The position numbers and the translations under genes are program-made. Of a stretch of 64,000 nucleotides of DNA, positions 1 through 10,202 are shown one piece after another (positions within the stretch are counted from its first letter, which is position 1; every line of letters begins with the position of its first letter). Below the pieces are notes generated by a model. The model searched no databases and was not told where the DNA came from. It saw only the letters and a list, made by a program, of their open reading frames with translations. Source of the DNA: Stutzerimonas stutzeri (GTDB lineage: Bacteria > Pseudomonadota > Gammaproteobacteria > Pseudomonadales > Pseudomonadaceae); assembly GCF_002890895.1 (NCBI RefSeq), contig NZ_POUL01000013.1, positions 62,001 to 126,000 on the forward strand, in the 5' to 3' direction.

Positions 1-1244
<1,244 letters not shown>

Positions 1245-1483
1245 ATCGACAAAGACTTCCATGCTGGGGATGGAGGCACGGCCGCAGGGCCACCACGGCT
1301 TCGTGCAAAGGGGGCATTCTACTCGGAAACGTTCGAGAGGAAAGGTGCCTACTGCGCAGGCGAGCCAGCCAATGGCGCCAGGAATCAGACGATTCGGTCG
1401 CAGGTTTAGCCAGTGATGCCTCGATCAGAAGGTATATGCATGCTTCTGCTAACATGTCGGCTCTTAAGCTACGAGCGTTAGCC

Positions 1484-1945
1484 ATGTCGTTTCGCCCTTT
1501 GCCGGCCCGAGCGTCCGCGGCGCTACTGCGCGAGGCCAAACCACTGAAAGCGCTGTTTGGCGAGGCGAGGCGGCTGGATCGCCTGCAACAACTGGTCGAC
1601 AGCCAACTGCAGCCCGCTGCACGGGAGTTTTGCCGTGTCGCCTCATGGCGCGAAGGTACCCTGCTATTGATCGTTACCGACGGCCACTGGGCAACGCGAC
1701 TGCGCTATCAGCAGAGACGCTTACAACGTCAGCTGCAATGCATGGACGAGTTCAGCGGCTTGAGCCGTATTCAGTTCAAGGTTCAGCCCCCGGAAACACC
1801 GCGGCATAAGCCCGGACCGGCGCCAGAACTGTCGGTGCGAGCAGCAGACAATATTCAGGAAACCGCTCGTGGCATAACAGATCCCAAGCTCAGGGCCGCG
1901 CTTGAGCGACTCGCCAGCCACGCCCGCCCCGACAAGGATTCCTGA
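1484..1945 (+). CDS. dciA: DciA-family (DUF721) replicative helicase loader/operator
   Basis: A DUF721 protein of 153 residues. Members named DciA interact with the replicative helicase DnaB in bacteria that lack DnaC/DnaI. The N-terminal half carries the DUF721 pattern: a helix, then CRVASWREGTLLLIVTDGHWATRLRYQQ, with the conserved W and the L/V strand before the arginine-rich helix. The C-terminal third is polar and probably disordered. The open frame continues upstream to an ATG at 1436, but MSFRPLPARASAALLREAK is the usual family start, so 1484 is preferred. It is divergent from secA, which is conserved in Pseudomonas. Function is by family. Confidence 0.85.
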   Translation: MSFRPLPARASAALLREAKPLKALFGEARRLDRLQQLVDSQLQPAAREFCRVASWREGTLLLIVTDGHWATRLRYQQRRLQRQLQCMDEFSGLSRIQFKVQPPETPRHKPGPAPELSVRAADNIQETARGITDPKLRAALERLASHARPDKDS

Positions 1946-2075
1946 CGTGCGTCCACCAACACGACCACAGGCCGACATCTGAAAGTCGCACCCTGTGCGA
2001 GCCGGCGTTAGGATGTTTGCCGGATCACGCTGAAAAAGAGGTTTCAATGGCTAACCATTCACGCGCCCGCTCATC

Positions 2076-2540
2076 ATGCTGATCGGCGCGTTTCTAGTCG
2101 CAGCCTGGCTGATCTTACTGATTCGGTATCCACTTCGAGCGGTGCCGATTTCTTTGGGAGCGCTGCTCGGCCTTGGTGTCGTTGCCGCTTGGGTGATCTG
2201 GCAAGAGCAACGTGAAGAACATCTGCTTGGTCAGCTCGAGCTGCGGATGTCGTATTCACCGACTAGCTGCCCAGCCGGACAGCCGCTGCGCATCATTCTG
2301 GACAACCATAGTCCGAAGCCAATGCGCAGCCTGAGCTGGGAAGTAGCCGCCTACTCGCCCGGCTCAAGCCTCAACTTGGTAACCTCCAATTACGATGCGC
2401 CACAATACCGCGGCCCGGGCGACCTGCAACCCGGTCAACGCTGGCACTCCTGCGCCCCGCTACCACCCTTGCGCGCGGGCTACCGCAGCCGCAATCTCGA
2501 CTTTCGCGCCGAGCGGCTTCGAGGGCACTTCGCTGACTGA
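2076..2540 (+). CDS. Small membrane protein with C-terminal soluble domain, unknown function
   Basis: A protein of 154 residues with two hydrophobic segments near the N terminus (about residues 2–18 and 22–42), then a soluble part containing AGQPLRIILDNHSPKP and a GDLQPGQRWHSCAPLPPLR motif. The soluble part may form a beta-sandwich domain. Similar pseudomonad proteins are often labelled 'multidrug transporter', which two transmembrane helices do not support. No clear ribosome binding site precedes ATG 2076. An 11-codon ORF with a good AGAGG site starts at 2047 and ends at 2082, overlapping this start, so translational coupling is possible. Confidence 0.7.
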   Translation: MLIGAFLVAAWLILLIRYPLRAVPISLGALLGLGVVAAWVIWQEQREEHLLGQLELRMSYSPTSCPAGQPLRIILDNHSPKPMRSLSWEVAAYSPGSSLNLVTSNYDAPQYRGPGDLQPGQRWHSCAPLPPLRAGYRSRNLDFRAERLRGHFAD

Positions 2541-2602
2541 GCTGACCAGCTGTCACGCAGACGTCACACGGAGGCTTTTCAATCAGCGCCAGCCAGCATA
2601 TG

Positions 2603-2618
2603 CTGTATGGATAAACAG
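2603..2618 (+). promoter_or_regulatory. LexA (SOS) box upstream of yebG
   Basis: The site reads CTGTATGGATAAACAG, which matches the gamma-proteobacterial LexA consensus CTGT-N8-ACAG with an AT-rich centre. It is extended symmetrically to TGCTGTATGGATAAACAGTA. It lies 29 bp before the yebG start, where it would cover the promoter. YebG is a known LexA regulon member in other gamma-proteobacteria, so site and gene support each other. Confidence 0.88.
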
Positions 2619-2647
2619 TATTTTTATCAATTGAGCCGGGGTGTTAG

Positions 2648-2911
2648 ATGGCCGTCGAAGTTGTGTACCGCAGCAGCCGGGACCTGGAGCGCTTGTTCAT
2701 GGATAAAGCCGAAGCCGATCGTCACGACAAAATGCTCGAGCTTGCCGAAGCCTTGGCTGCGGCACTGCAGAAAGCCACACCGTCACTTAGCGAACAGCAG
2801 GCTGAAGACATTGGCATCTTCATGGCCCGACACCGTGACCTCTTTGCCAAGGCCTTTAAAAACAATCCGGAAGTACTGCAGGAGCTGCCGGCTTCCTCCG
2901 AACCGGCCTGA
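2648..2911 (+). CDS. yebG: YebG family SOS-inducible protein
   Basis: A protein of 87 residues beginning MAVEVVYRSSRDLERLFMDK, followed by EADRHDKMLELAEALA and a C-terminal helix (EDIGIFMARHRDLFAKAFKNN). The N-terminal MAVEV.Y strand and the K.EAD..DKML motif match YebG, a DNA-damage-inducible protein of unclear biochemical role. It is transcribed alone behind a LexA box at 2603–2618. Its length is close to that of E. coli YebG. Confidence 0.85.
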   Translation: MAVEVVYRSSRDLERLFMDKAEADRHDKMLELAEALAAALQKATPSLSEQQAEDIGIFMARHRDLFAKAFKNNPEVLQELPASSEPA

Positions 2912-3041
2912 CAGTGCCGGAGCGCTATGCTTAGCCCAGGCCGCTAGTGCTTCCTTTTGCCACAGAGCAACACGCTCAGCGGGCGAAACTAGTTAAACAG
3001 CATCAGGTCCATTGGGGGCAGTCATCCAATCAGGAACCGGC

Positions 3042-3311
3042 ATGGACAGTCCATTCAAGAAAATCAGTGATGTGTTTCAGCCAGACTACAACGTCAATTT
3101 CAGTATTCAGAAACCCGACGGAAGTATTCTGCTGACGCTGACCGACACGATGGGCGTGGCGGTAAAGCGCTTCATCAGTTCCAGCCAATGGCGGGACCAG
3201 CAGCAGCTGGAGCGCCTGATCACCAGTCTCCAGTTCAGCCTCGCCATCGAACGAGGCGGGCAGAACACCTCTTATCGCCTGACCAAGCATTCGCATTCAG
3301 CAGCACAGTAA
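3042..3311 (+). CDS. DUF3509 domain protein
   Basis: A protein of 89 residues starting MDSPFKKISDVFQPDYNVNF. The pattern of an N-terminal amphipathic stretch, NFSIQKPDGSILLTLTD and a final QLERLITSLQFSLAIERG helix matches DUF3509 proteins, small cytoplasmic proteins found mostly in pseudomonads and without known function. The ATG at 3042 is chosen over the upstream in-frame ATG at 3012 because the family begins with MD.PF. The gene stands alone between yebG and a convergent regulator. Confidence 0.7.
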   Translation: MDSPFKKISDVFQPDYNVNFSIQKPDGSILLTLTDTMGVAVKRFISSSQWRDQQQLERLITSLQFSLAIERGGQNTSYRLTKHSHSAAQ

Positions 3312-3452
3312 AGGTCAACTTTGTTGCCGGTAGGCTCTGCGCTGCCGATCTTCTGACACAGCTGAAAAATGCCAATTTCTCTGCCGGCGCAGCGGCAGGC
3401 AGCGCCCCTCGTTACAACACGCGCTTATCTAGGTCTGCCACTGCTGATCAGA

Positions 3453-6074
3453 CTAAAGCCAGGCCAAAGCCTTAGCGCGCGCCACCGCTTGCGTACGTCT
3501 GGCCACCCCGAGTTTGGTGTTGATTCGCCGCGCGTGGGTCTTGACCGTGTGCAGCGAAATAAATAACTGCTCGGCGATTTCTTGATTCGAGCATCCCTGG
3601 GCGATGAGACGCAGGACCGTGAGTTCGCGGTTGCTCAGGATGATTTCATCGGCTGAAGCAGCGCTCTCTTCTGGTTCTCGCTCGAATTGCAACAATCGAT
3701 CACGCAGGCTTTCCCCCTTGCCAGTAGGCAACATGCTAGCAAGCCATTGCGGCTGACGATGCTGCAATTCGTACAGCGGCTTGACCAGATGCTGCCTCGC
3801 AGCCTCAGCGAGGGCTTTGCGTAACTCCAGTTCTGCTTCGTCATGCTGGCCATCCACTTGGAGCGCTTCGGCCAGCGTAAAACGACACTCACAGGCCAGG
3901 CCCAACCGTTGAGAACGGAGGTTTTGGTCGATCAGTTCGCGCAGCGTGTCGATAGCCAGCGAGCCACGGCCGGACAGTATGTCGATAACCGCAAGATAGC
4001 GATGAACTCGTGGAAGTAACTCGTAAAACCCGGACGGTGCGATATAGGTGTGGCCTTCGTAGAGTTCCAGCACCTGTACGAATATAGTCCTGGCCTTCTT
4101 CAGCTGCCCTTGATGCAGCCAGGTCACGCCGGTAATCAATGGCAGAATGCCCCGGAAACGCGCTTCCGGCACATGCCGCCACTGGGCCAACCGCTCGGCC
4201 TCTCGCAACCAATGGTAAGCCGAAGGGAATTCCTGGCTGCGAGCTGCAAGCTCTGCCAACCCTGCATAGCCGAAGAATACGTACGAATCGCCGCAGGTCT
4301 CAGTCTCGGCTCGACCTTGCTGATACGCTTCGCGGGCCGGCTCATCGAGCCCCTGATAGGCGAGCAGATGGCCTCGTAGCAGCTTTAGCCGACCAATAAT
4401 CGGGCTGTGGCCGACACCGTCGCGTAGCACCATCAATGACTCTTCGAGAACCCCAACGGCTCGCTCGAACTCGCCGGTAATTTCAAGCAGCTGAATTCGA
4501 TCGACGCTCAGCATCGCTTCATACAGTACGCTGCCCTTGAGCCGGGCAAGCTTCATGCCTTCGCTGTTGTAATGCTGGGCCAACTCGAGTTGGCTTTCGG
4601 CTATCGCCTGTTGAGATAACGCCTGATAACAAAGCACCCGTTGTGCCCAAGCGTGATCAGAAAGGACTTCCAGGGCCTGAAGGCAGTAATCCCTAGCCTC
4701 CGGCTCACCTCGTAAACGGGCTAGAAAACCCCGCAAAGCTTGCCACTGAGCAAGTAGCTGCGCCTGGCGCCTTGCATCGGGCTGAGGAAAAAACTTCGCC
4801 AGATCGGCGAGGCAATCATCCACTTCATCCAAGCGAGCAGAGATGATCAAAGCCCAGCCATGCAGCACGATCAACCGGGTCGTACTGTTGAACAAGTCTT
4901 GCGGCAGCTCACTGCGCCACTTCATGAAATGCGAAACGTTGTCACCGATGAGCAATTGCTCCTGTCCGTAGCGCTGCAGGAAGTTGGCTGCGACTTCTGG
5001 CTGCCCCGCCCACAGCGCATGCTCCACCGCCTCGCGCATTTCACCGCGGTTGGCAAACCATTGGCAGGCACGCAGGTGCGTCTGGGTGGGCGATGCTACC
5101 CCGGGCATGCGTCGCAACATCAACGCCAGCGGCCGCCACAGGCGATACCATTCACCACAATTGTCGGTCTGGCGAATAAACAGCTGGGATGTTTTGAGCA
5201 CATCGAGAAGATCGCTTCCTATGCCGTCGAGGACATGCTCACACAACTGCGATGAAAAGCGCGGCATGCGCGCCAACGCGAAAAGCGCACGGCAAACATC
5301 CTCGGTCTGCCCCTCAAGTACTTCGCGCTGCACGTAATCTCGTAACAGTGAAGTACCGGCAATCAATCGCTCACGAACCGCCTGCTCATCAGCATTCAAT
5401 AACAGCAAGCTGACTCCGGCCAGCCACCCCTCGCTGCCCGACATCAATTGCTTGAAGGTGTCATCGGCGAGCTCTAGGCGGTGCGCTTTGAGCAATAACC
5501 GGAGCTCACTCGCAGTCAGCGCCAGCGCTTCAGCCTCCAGCTCGAACAAGTCACCCTGCAACAATAGCCTAGGCAGCTTCCAAGCGGGCTGCCGACGGCT
5601 GCTTACCCACCAGCTGACGGATTCGGGGCCCCTCTCGATAAGCAAGTCGAGGCAGGCGTCGAAGGGCGCTGTTACCTCCCGCGGATAGTCATCCAACATT
5701 ATCCAAAGCGGTCGCGGAAAATCATTCAGCAGATTAATGAGGTCTTGCTGAACGTCACCGCCCTCCTCAGTCGTGCTGTTCAATACCCGACGAAGTTGGG
5801 AATACAGAGCTTCCGCAGAGAACCCTCTACCGCCTAGATCAAGCCAGACCAGATGCGTATCGGCAGGTACCAGCCGCGCGCATTCGTTCATCAGCACGCT
5901 CTTGCCGAAACCGGCAGGTGCGCAGATCAAACGCAGTCGGCAGTGGGCTTCTAATAAAGCATCGACGAGTCGAGGCCTTGGTACATGCAACGGCGGGAGC
6001 CGAGGGATAGTCGCAATTTGAACCTGCGCGGCGGCTTCTGTGCTGAGGGCACCAGGGTTGAAGCGTACGGACAT
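3453..6074 (-). CDS. MalT-like LuxR family ATP-dependent transcriptional activator
   Basis: A large regulator of 873 residues from the preferred ATG (MSVRFNPGALSTEAAAQ); an in-frame ATG 120 bp upstream would add 40 residues. The N-terminal STAND-type ATPase has Walker A (APAGFGKS, about residues 52–59) and a Walker B-like stretch LWIMLDDYPR. The middle is a long helical TPR-like region. The last 60 residues form a LuxR/GerE helix-turn-helix (LSNRELTVLRLIAQGCSNQEIAEQLFISLHTVKTH). This is the MalT architecture, in which an inducer and ATP drive multimerisation. The next genes upstream on the same strand encode DUF1329 and DUF1302 proteins, so it probably controls them. The inducer cannot be read from sequence. 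Confidence 0.9.
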   Translation of the reverse strand: MSVRFNPGALSTEAAAQVQIATIPRLPPLHVPRPRLVDALLEAHCRLRLICAPAGFGKSVLMNECARLVPADTHLVWLDLGGRGFSAEALYSQLRRVLNSTTEEGGDVQQDLINLLNDFPRPLWIMLDDYPREVTAPFDACLDLLIERGPESVSWWVSSRRQPAWKLPRLLLQGDLFELEAEALALTASELRLLLKAHRLELADDTFKQLMSGSEGWLAGVSLLLLNADEQAVRERLIAGTSLLRDYVQREVLEGQTEDVCRALFALARMPRFSSQLCEHVLDGIGSDLLDVLKTSQLFIRQTDNCGEWYRLWRPLALMLRRMPGVASPTQTHLRACQWFANRGEMREAVEHALWAGQPEVAANFLQRYGQEQLLIGDNVSHFMKWRSELPQDLFNSTTRLIVLHGWALIISARLDEVDDCLADLAKFFPQPDARRQAQLLAQWQALRGFLARLRGEPEARDYCLQALEVLSDHAWAQRVLCYQALSQQAIAESQLELAQHYNSEGMKLARLKGSVLYEAMLSVDRIQLLEITGEFERAVGVLEESLMVLRDGVGHSPIIGRLKLLRGHLLAYQGLDEPAREAYQQGRAETETCGDSYVFFGYAGLAELAARSQEFPSAYHWLREAERLAQWRHVPEARFRGILPLITGVTWLHQGQLKKARTIFVQVLELYEGHTYIAPSGFYELLPRVHRYLAVIDILSGRGSLAIDTLRELIDQNLRSQRLGLACECRFTLAEALQVDGQHDEAELELRKALAEAARQHLVKPLYELQHRQPQWLASMLPTGKGESLRDRLLQFEREPEESAASADEIILSNRELTVLRLIAQGCSNQEIAEQLFISLHTVKTHARRINTKLGVARRTQAVARAKALAWL

Positions 6075-6298
6075 AGCGAGGTTTCTCTTATTCGTATCAA
6101 TCCATTGAGGAACGCGTTGAGCGCTGCTGTCAGCACCCACTCCTGGGCAGTCGACGTCTTTCAATCGATGCGCATGCGCCGTAATAACCTGCACGATTGC
6201 GGATCTTTTGTCGACTCACCCTACGAGCATACCGCTCTGAATGGATGGGTACCGAGCTCTCTAGTGGCTGAAAAGTATCACTCGCGGCTGACCGACAA

Positions 6299-6326
6299 AT
6301 AAAAAAGGCGGCCAACTGGCCGCCTT
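6299..6326 (-). terminator. Rho-independent terminator after the DUF1329 gene
   Basis: A 9-bp perfect stem (AAGGCGGCC / GGCCGCCTT) with a 4-base loop. On the minus strand it is followed by a run of six T. It begins 25 bp past the DUF1329 stop codon and separates that unit from the MalT-like regulator gene. Confidence 0.9.
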
Positions 6327-6350
6327 ATTCACCTTACAGATGCTATCTGA

Positions 6351-7712
6351 TTAGCGCACCCCGGCATTACGTAATGCAGCTGGCGTAAAGTCACGGGCCG
6401 ACGCTTTGTAACCAAACTCATGCGGCTTTTCCTCATTACTCATCCCATTCGCAATGTACCTTCCTGAAATGAGATCGTACAAAGCTTCGAAGGCAAACGC
6501 GGGGATCTTGTGCTGGTAGTACTGAACCATATGCGCCTCACCTACCCGCCAAAGCTGACCACGGCCGTCGTATAGCTCTGATTGCACAATGGTCCAGCTA
6601 TCCTCATCCAAGAAAAAGCGGCGCTTCGCATAGATATTGCGCTCGCCCTCTTTAAGGTTCGCCTCGATCTCCCATACGCGGTGCAGCTCGTAGCGGGCAA
6701 GATCCTGATTTACGTGGCCGGCACGAATAATGTCGGAATACGTGAGCTCGCTCGAGTTGATCTCATAGCTGTTATAAGGAATGTAGATCTCTTTTTTGCC
6801 CACTAACTTCCAGTCGTAACGGTCCGGCGCGCCACTAAACATGTCGAAGTTATCGGTAGTACGCATGCCATCGGAAGCAGTACCGGGGCCGTCATAGGCA
6901 ACCTGAGGCGCACGCCGAACACGACGCTGACCAGCATTGTAGATCCAAGCTTGACGCGGTTCTTTGACCTGATCCAGCGAGTCGTGCACCAGCAAAACGT
7001 TACCGGCGAGTCGTGATGGAGCCGTTACCCGCTGTTTGAAAAACAGCAATGCGTTCTGTGCGCGTTCAGGGTCAAGATCTGGCATGTAACTGGGGTATGC
7101 CGCCTCGTCTTCAAAGTGAACGAGGTTAAAACTGCCATCAGTCTGCGGCGTCGCTTGTACAATATTGCGCCGACCGTTCTGGCCGCGATAGCGTGTTATA
7201 TGGTTCCATACAACTTCTAACCCATCCTTGGGAATCGGAAACGCATAAAAACGGCTGTCTGCGAAATTGGCTAGACCATTGCCGCCGGATACCAATTCGG
7301 TATTCAGCGCGCTTTTCTTGGCCGCTTGATAAATTTCATCCGGTACTGCTGCTGAGCGATGAGTAGGAAAAACCCGAACCTTGTAGCTCTCGGGATATCG
7401 CTTGAACATGGCAAGCTGCCCTGCCGTTAGATTCTCTTTGTACTGATCTGCATTCTGCGCGGTGATGACGAATTTAGGCTGCTCGTTTGCGAATGGATTG
7501 GTTAGATGCCCATTTTTCAAAGGAGCCGCGTCGGTCGGCAGCCCACCGGTCCATTCTGGAATAGTCCCGTCAGCGTTGCCCGCTTTTTCAGCACCGAGCG
7601 GAGTCAATGTAGCGCCGAGTTTTGCGGCTTCCTCAGGGGAGACTGCAGCCATCACACTGCTTGCTAGCAGCGAGAAAGCCAAGACACTGAATAATTTTTT
7701 TGTTGTTTTCAT
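6351..7712 (-). CDS. DUF1329 outer-membrane-associated protein
   Basis: A protein of 453 residues with a Sec signal peptide (MKTTKKLFSVLAFSLLASSVMA, cleavage before AVSPEEAAKLG). The opening KLGATLTPLGAEKAGNADGTIPEWTGG is the hallmark of DUF1329, which has a LolA/LolB-like fold and almost always sits beside a DUF1302 gene. Its role is thought to be envelope lipid or hydrophobic substrate handling, without an established reaction. It follows the DUF1302 gene by 108 bp on the same strand, with a hairpin in the gap, and ends in a strong terminator. Codon use is less GC-biased than in neighbouring housekeeping genes. Confidence 0.88.
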   Translation of the reverse strand: MKTTKKLFSVLAFSLLASSVMAAVSPEEAAKLGATLTPLGAEKAGNADGTIPEWTGGLPTDAAPLKNGHLTNPFANEQPKFVITAQNADQYKENLTAGQLAMFKRYPESYKVRVFPTHRSAAVPDEIYQAAKKSALNTELVSGGNGLANFADSRFYAFPIPKDGLEVVWNHITRYRGQNGRRNIVQATPQTDGSFNLVHFEDEAAYPSYMPDLDPERAQNALLFFKQRVTAPSRLAGNVLLVHDSLDQVKEPRQAWIYNAGQRRVRRAPQVAYDGPGTASDGMRTTDNFDMFSGAPDRYDWKLVGKKEIYIPYNSYEINSSELTYSDIIRAGHVNQDLARYELHRVWEIEANLKEGERNIYAKRRFFLDEDSWTIVQSELYDGRGQLWRVGEAHMVQYYQHKIPAFAFEALYDLISGRYIANGMSNEEKPHEFGYKASARDFTPAALRNAGVR

Positions 7713-7774
7713 ACGCTTCCAGTTCCTCTTGATCTTGTTGTGGCCGGAGGCCTTATATGTAGACTGGCGCGTAG

Positions 7775-7796
7775 CGGAGCTCTCGAAAGAGCTCCG
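7775..7796 (-). other. Intercistronic hairpin between DUF1302 and DUF1329 genes
   Basis: A perfect 9-bp stem (CGGAGCTCT / AGAGCTCCG) with a CGAA loop. No T tract follows it in the minus direction, so it is not a standard terminator. It could set the 3' end of the DUF1302 message, or modulate the ratio of the two products by RNA processing. That role is inference. Confidence 0.6.
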
Positions 7797-7820
7797 TACG
7801 GCGTTACTGAAACAGTCTCC

Positions 7821-9722
7821 TTAGAAGTTCACACCCATGCTGAGGGCAAGAAAGTCGCGATCAACCAGCGTGTTGTAGTCGCCACCGAAGAAATCGGTAT
7901 AGGAAAGGCTGGCCGTATAACGGTTCTGATAGACCGCATCGACGCCAACACTCACCGCCTTTGAACCTTCATTGAACAGACCGTTCGGGCCGTAGCCGTC
8001 CACGTCATGAGAGAAGGACACGTTTGGCGTTAGGTTTACGCCAGCGAACACGTTGCTATAGTCCGCCAGGGCGCGCAGACGGTACCCCCAAGAGTTAGCA
8101 GTAACGAATCCGTCGTCGCCGTAATCGGCTAACTGAGCAGGGTTGAGCACTGAACCATAAATGGCGTCACGCCCATAGCGAAGCTCACTGGTACTTTCGA
8201 GACCTCCGACATGTGCGAACCCAACTTCACCAATTACCGTAACGCGGCCCGCGCCTAAAACCTGATCAAAGAAATGCGTGAAGGTTGTTTGAACCTGAGT
8301 AATTTCTTTCCTGTTGTATCCACGGTTGTCTGCCCCCTCAGCTGAAGCTATTGGCGAGACCGCCGGCTGACCAAACGCACCGACGAGAGGATTGACGACC
8401 GCCAAGGTTACGTCTTGGGTATTAAGCTGTACTGGGGCGTTCGGGCGATAGCTGATTTCGCCAGACCAGGCCGTGCCAGTAGGCAAAGAGGTCGAAAAAC
8501 TAAGTCCGAACAACCGAATATCTTCAGGGTATTCTAGATAGTAACGGGAGTTTCCTAGCGTAGCACTCTGCAGCAAACCTCCTGCATTAGTCGTAACAGC
8601 AGCACCAAGCTGTTGGCGTAAAGCGAGGGGCAGCGCTGCATTCTGAGTACAACCTGCACTTCGCCCTGCCAGACCGCAAACCGTCGCTTCCACCCCCGCG
8701 TTAACCCTACCCGCAGCACCTAACACTCCGCTAGCCGTTTGAGTACCAACAAACGGAGAACGGCTGTGGTAATTCATAAAGTATGCGCCGTACTCTGTCG
8801 CATCGCCGAGCCACCGCAGTGCTAGTCCAAACTGGCCTGAATCTCGAGCATCCCTATCACCACCACGCGGAAGAACTACTCCTTCCTGCGTATAATCAAA
8901 TCCGATCCCGTTCGCGGCAGCAATTGGCTCTAACGGAGCGATTGCAGGGCTTCCCACATGGTAGTTGTTATCGCACCCATCCTGCGCAACATCCACCGCA
9001 AAGAATGTGCCGCAGTTATCGGCAACGCTTTGGTCCCATTCAAGCTGGTAAAACGCCTCCATGCTCAAGCGGTCAGTGATGCCTTGAGAAACATAAAGCA
9101 TATTTACTGGAATCAAACCTTCTTTGATTTCGGCACCAGGACGACGGAAAGCAGCCGCATCAAGTGGGTTGATGGAGTTAATTGAATTTCCAATAAACGT
9201 ACTTTCGCCCCAGCTCACAACTTGTTTACCGAAGCGGACGGTGCCGGGTAAATCGCCTAGGTAGTAGTTGTGGTACAGAAAGGCGTCAAGTATCTGCGCA
9301 CCCGAGGACTGAGCCGCTTCCTTGCGATTGCTGTCGCTAATATCTTTAAATAAGCGGTCCTCGTCCTTCAGCTCGAAGTCGTACCAGTACTTACCTCGGA
9401 TAAACGCGCCACTGTCGCGATAACGCAGTTCAAGATCGTGCACACCTTTGAATATCTTTGAGAAGGTTTCCCCTTTCTTGAAGTTTAGGCGTCCATCGTC
9501 TCCCGTATGCGTATAACCAGTGCCGCCATTGTTCGTACCGACAAGATCCATGTCTCGATCTGCCATCGACCAGCTGGCACCTATGGACATGGACGAATCG
9601 AACTGCCCCTCAATCTCGCCGATATTAAAATTGACCGCATAAGCGGGTGACGCAATGCCCAACGCGACCGCGAGGGCCAGGGTTTTGGGCTGGAAGATTC
9701 CTTGCCTTGTTGTTTTTGTCAT
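7821..9722 (-). CDS. DUF1302 outer-membrane protein
   Basis: A protein of 633 residues starting MTKTTRQGIFQPKTLALAVA with a signal peptide ending ASPAYA. It continues with VNFNIGEIEGQFDSSMSIGASWSM, the typical DUF1302 opening, and with many aromatic-rich alternating strands (for example DLELRYRDSGAFIRGKYWYDFELKD). The C terminus DFLALSMGVNF ends in Phe, as expected for an outer-membrane beta-barrel. DUF1302/DUF1329 pairs occur near hydrophobic-compound catabolism genes in pseudomonads, but no catabolic enzyme is adjacent here. The start is set by an AGGAGCGCCTC ribosome binding site just before ATG 9722; the frame is open to 9839. Confidence 0.88.
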   Translation of the reverse strand: MTKTTRQGIFQPKTLALAVALGIASPAYAVNFNIGEIEGQFDSSMSIGASWSMADRDMDLVGTNNGGTGYTHTGDDGRLNFKKGETFSKIFKGVHDLELRYRDSGAFIRGKYWYDFELKDEDRLFKDISDSNRKEAAQSSGAQILDAFLYHNYYLGDLPGTVRFGKQVVSWGESTFIGNSINSINPLDAAAFRRPGAEIKEGLIPVNMLYVSQGITDRLSMEAFYQLEWDQSVADNCGTFFAVDVAQDGCDNNYHVGSPAIAPLEPIAAANGIGFDYTQEGVVLPRGGDRDARDSGQFGLALRWLGDATEYGAYFMNYHSRSPFVGTQTASGVLGAAGRVNAGVEATVCGLAGRSAGCTQNAALPLALRQQLGAAVTTNAGGLLQSATLGNSRYYLEYPEDIRLFGLSFSTSLPTGTAWSGEISYRPNAPVQLNTQDVTLAVVNPLVGAFGQPAVSPIASAEGADNRGYNRKEITQVQTTFTHFFDQVLGAGRVTVIGEVGFAHVGGLESTSELRYGRDAIYGSVLNPAQLADYGDDGFVTANSWGYRLRALADYSNVFAGVNLTPNVSFSHDVDGYGPNGLFNEGSKAVSVGVDAVYQNRYTASLSYTDFFGGDYNTLVDRDFLALSMGVNF

Positions 9723-10202
9723 GAGGCGCTCCTGGTTGGTTCGAAGTACGTTCACCCTACCCACACGGAGGTTGAGGGTTAAGCGCACTAAGGTTTGATT
9801 TGCTCTGTAATCCTTAAGTATGAACAGCCTTGCCAGCATTGGTGTTCAGCCGCATATAGGGCTGCCCGCAGCGCAGGCGCTTGTGAGGCTATCCGAGAGC
9901 TTAGCCGCCAGCAATACAGACGCAAGCCTCTAAATAGAGCAGTTGCGACGCCTTTCGCGAGAAATTTGCCAGAGCGGCACGCAATTAGCCGCTGCGTGCT
10001 CGATAGCCGAGCCTCAGGCGGGCGCGCGTGCAATACAGTCTCAGCATTCGGGCATAGAGTGATGCACAGGAGCGTTACCAAAGCGCAACGCGTGAGGCGA
10101 AACGAAACAGATGGCGCGCGTAATTTGACGCGCAGGCATTCGAGGAGCTAATAGGAGAAAGCGCACGGGCCGGCGACGTTGCCCGTGCGATAACGCTATT
10201 AC
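9723..10202. other. Intergenic region upstream of the DUF1302 gene
   Basis: 480 bp without a credible gene. It should hold the promoter and any MalT-like activator sites for the DUF1302–DUF1329 unit, but I could not pick a convincing direct repeat. The right end holds the hairpin that follows hpt. Confidence 0.5.
10162..10189 (-). terminator. Probable terminator hairpin after hpt
   Basis: A 9-bp stem CGCACGGGC / GCCCGTGCG with a 10-base loop, 14 bp past the hpt stop. The sequence after it on the minus strand is pyrimidine-rich (CTTTCTCCT), not a pure T run, so this is a weak or Rho-assisted terminator. Confidence 0.55.
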
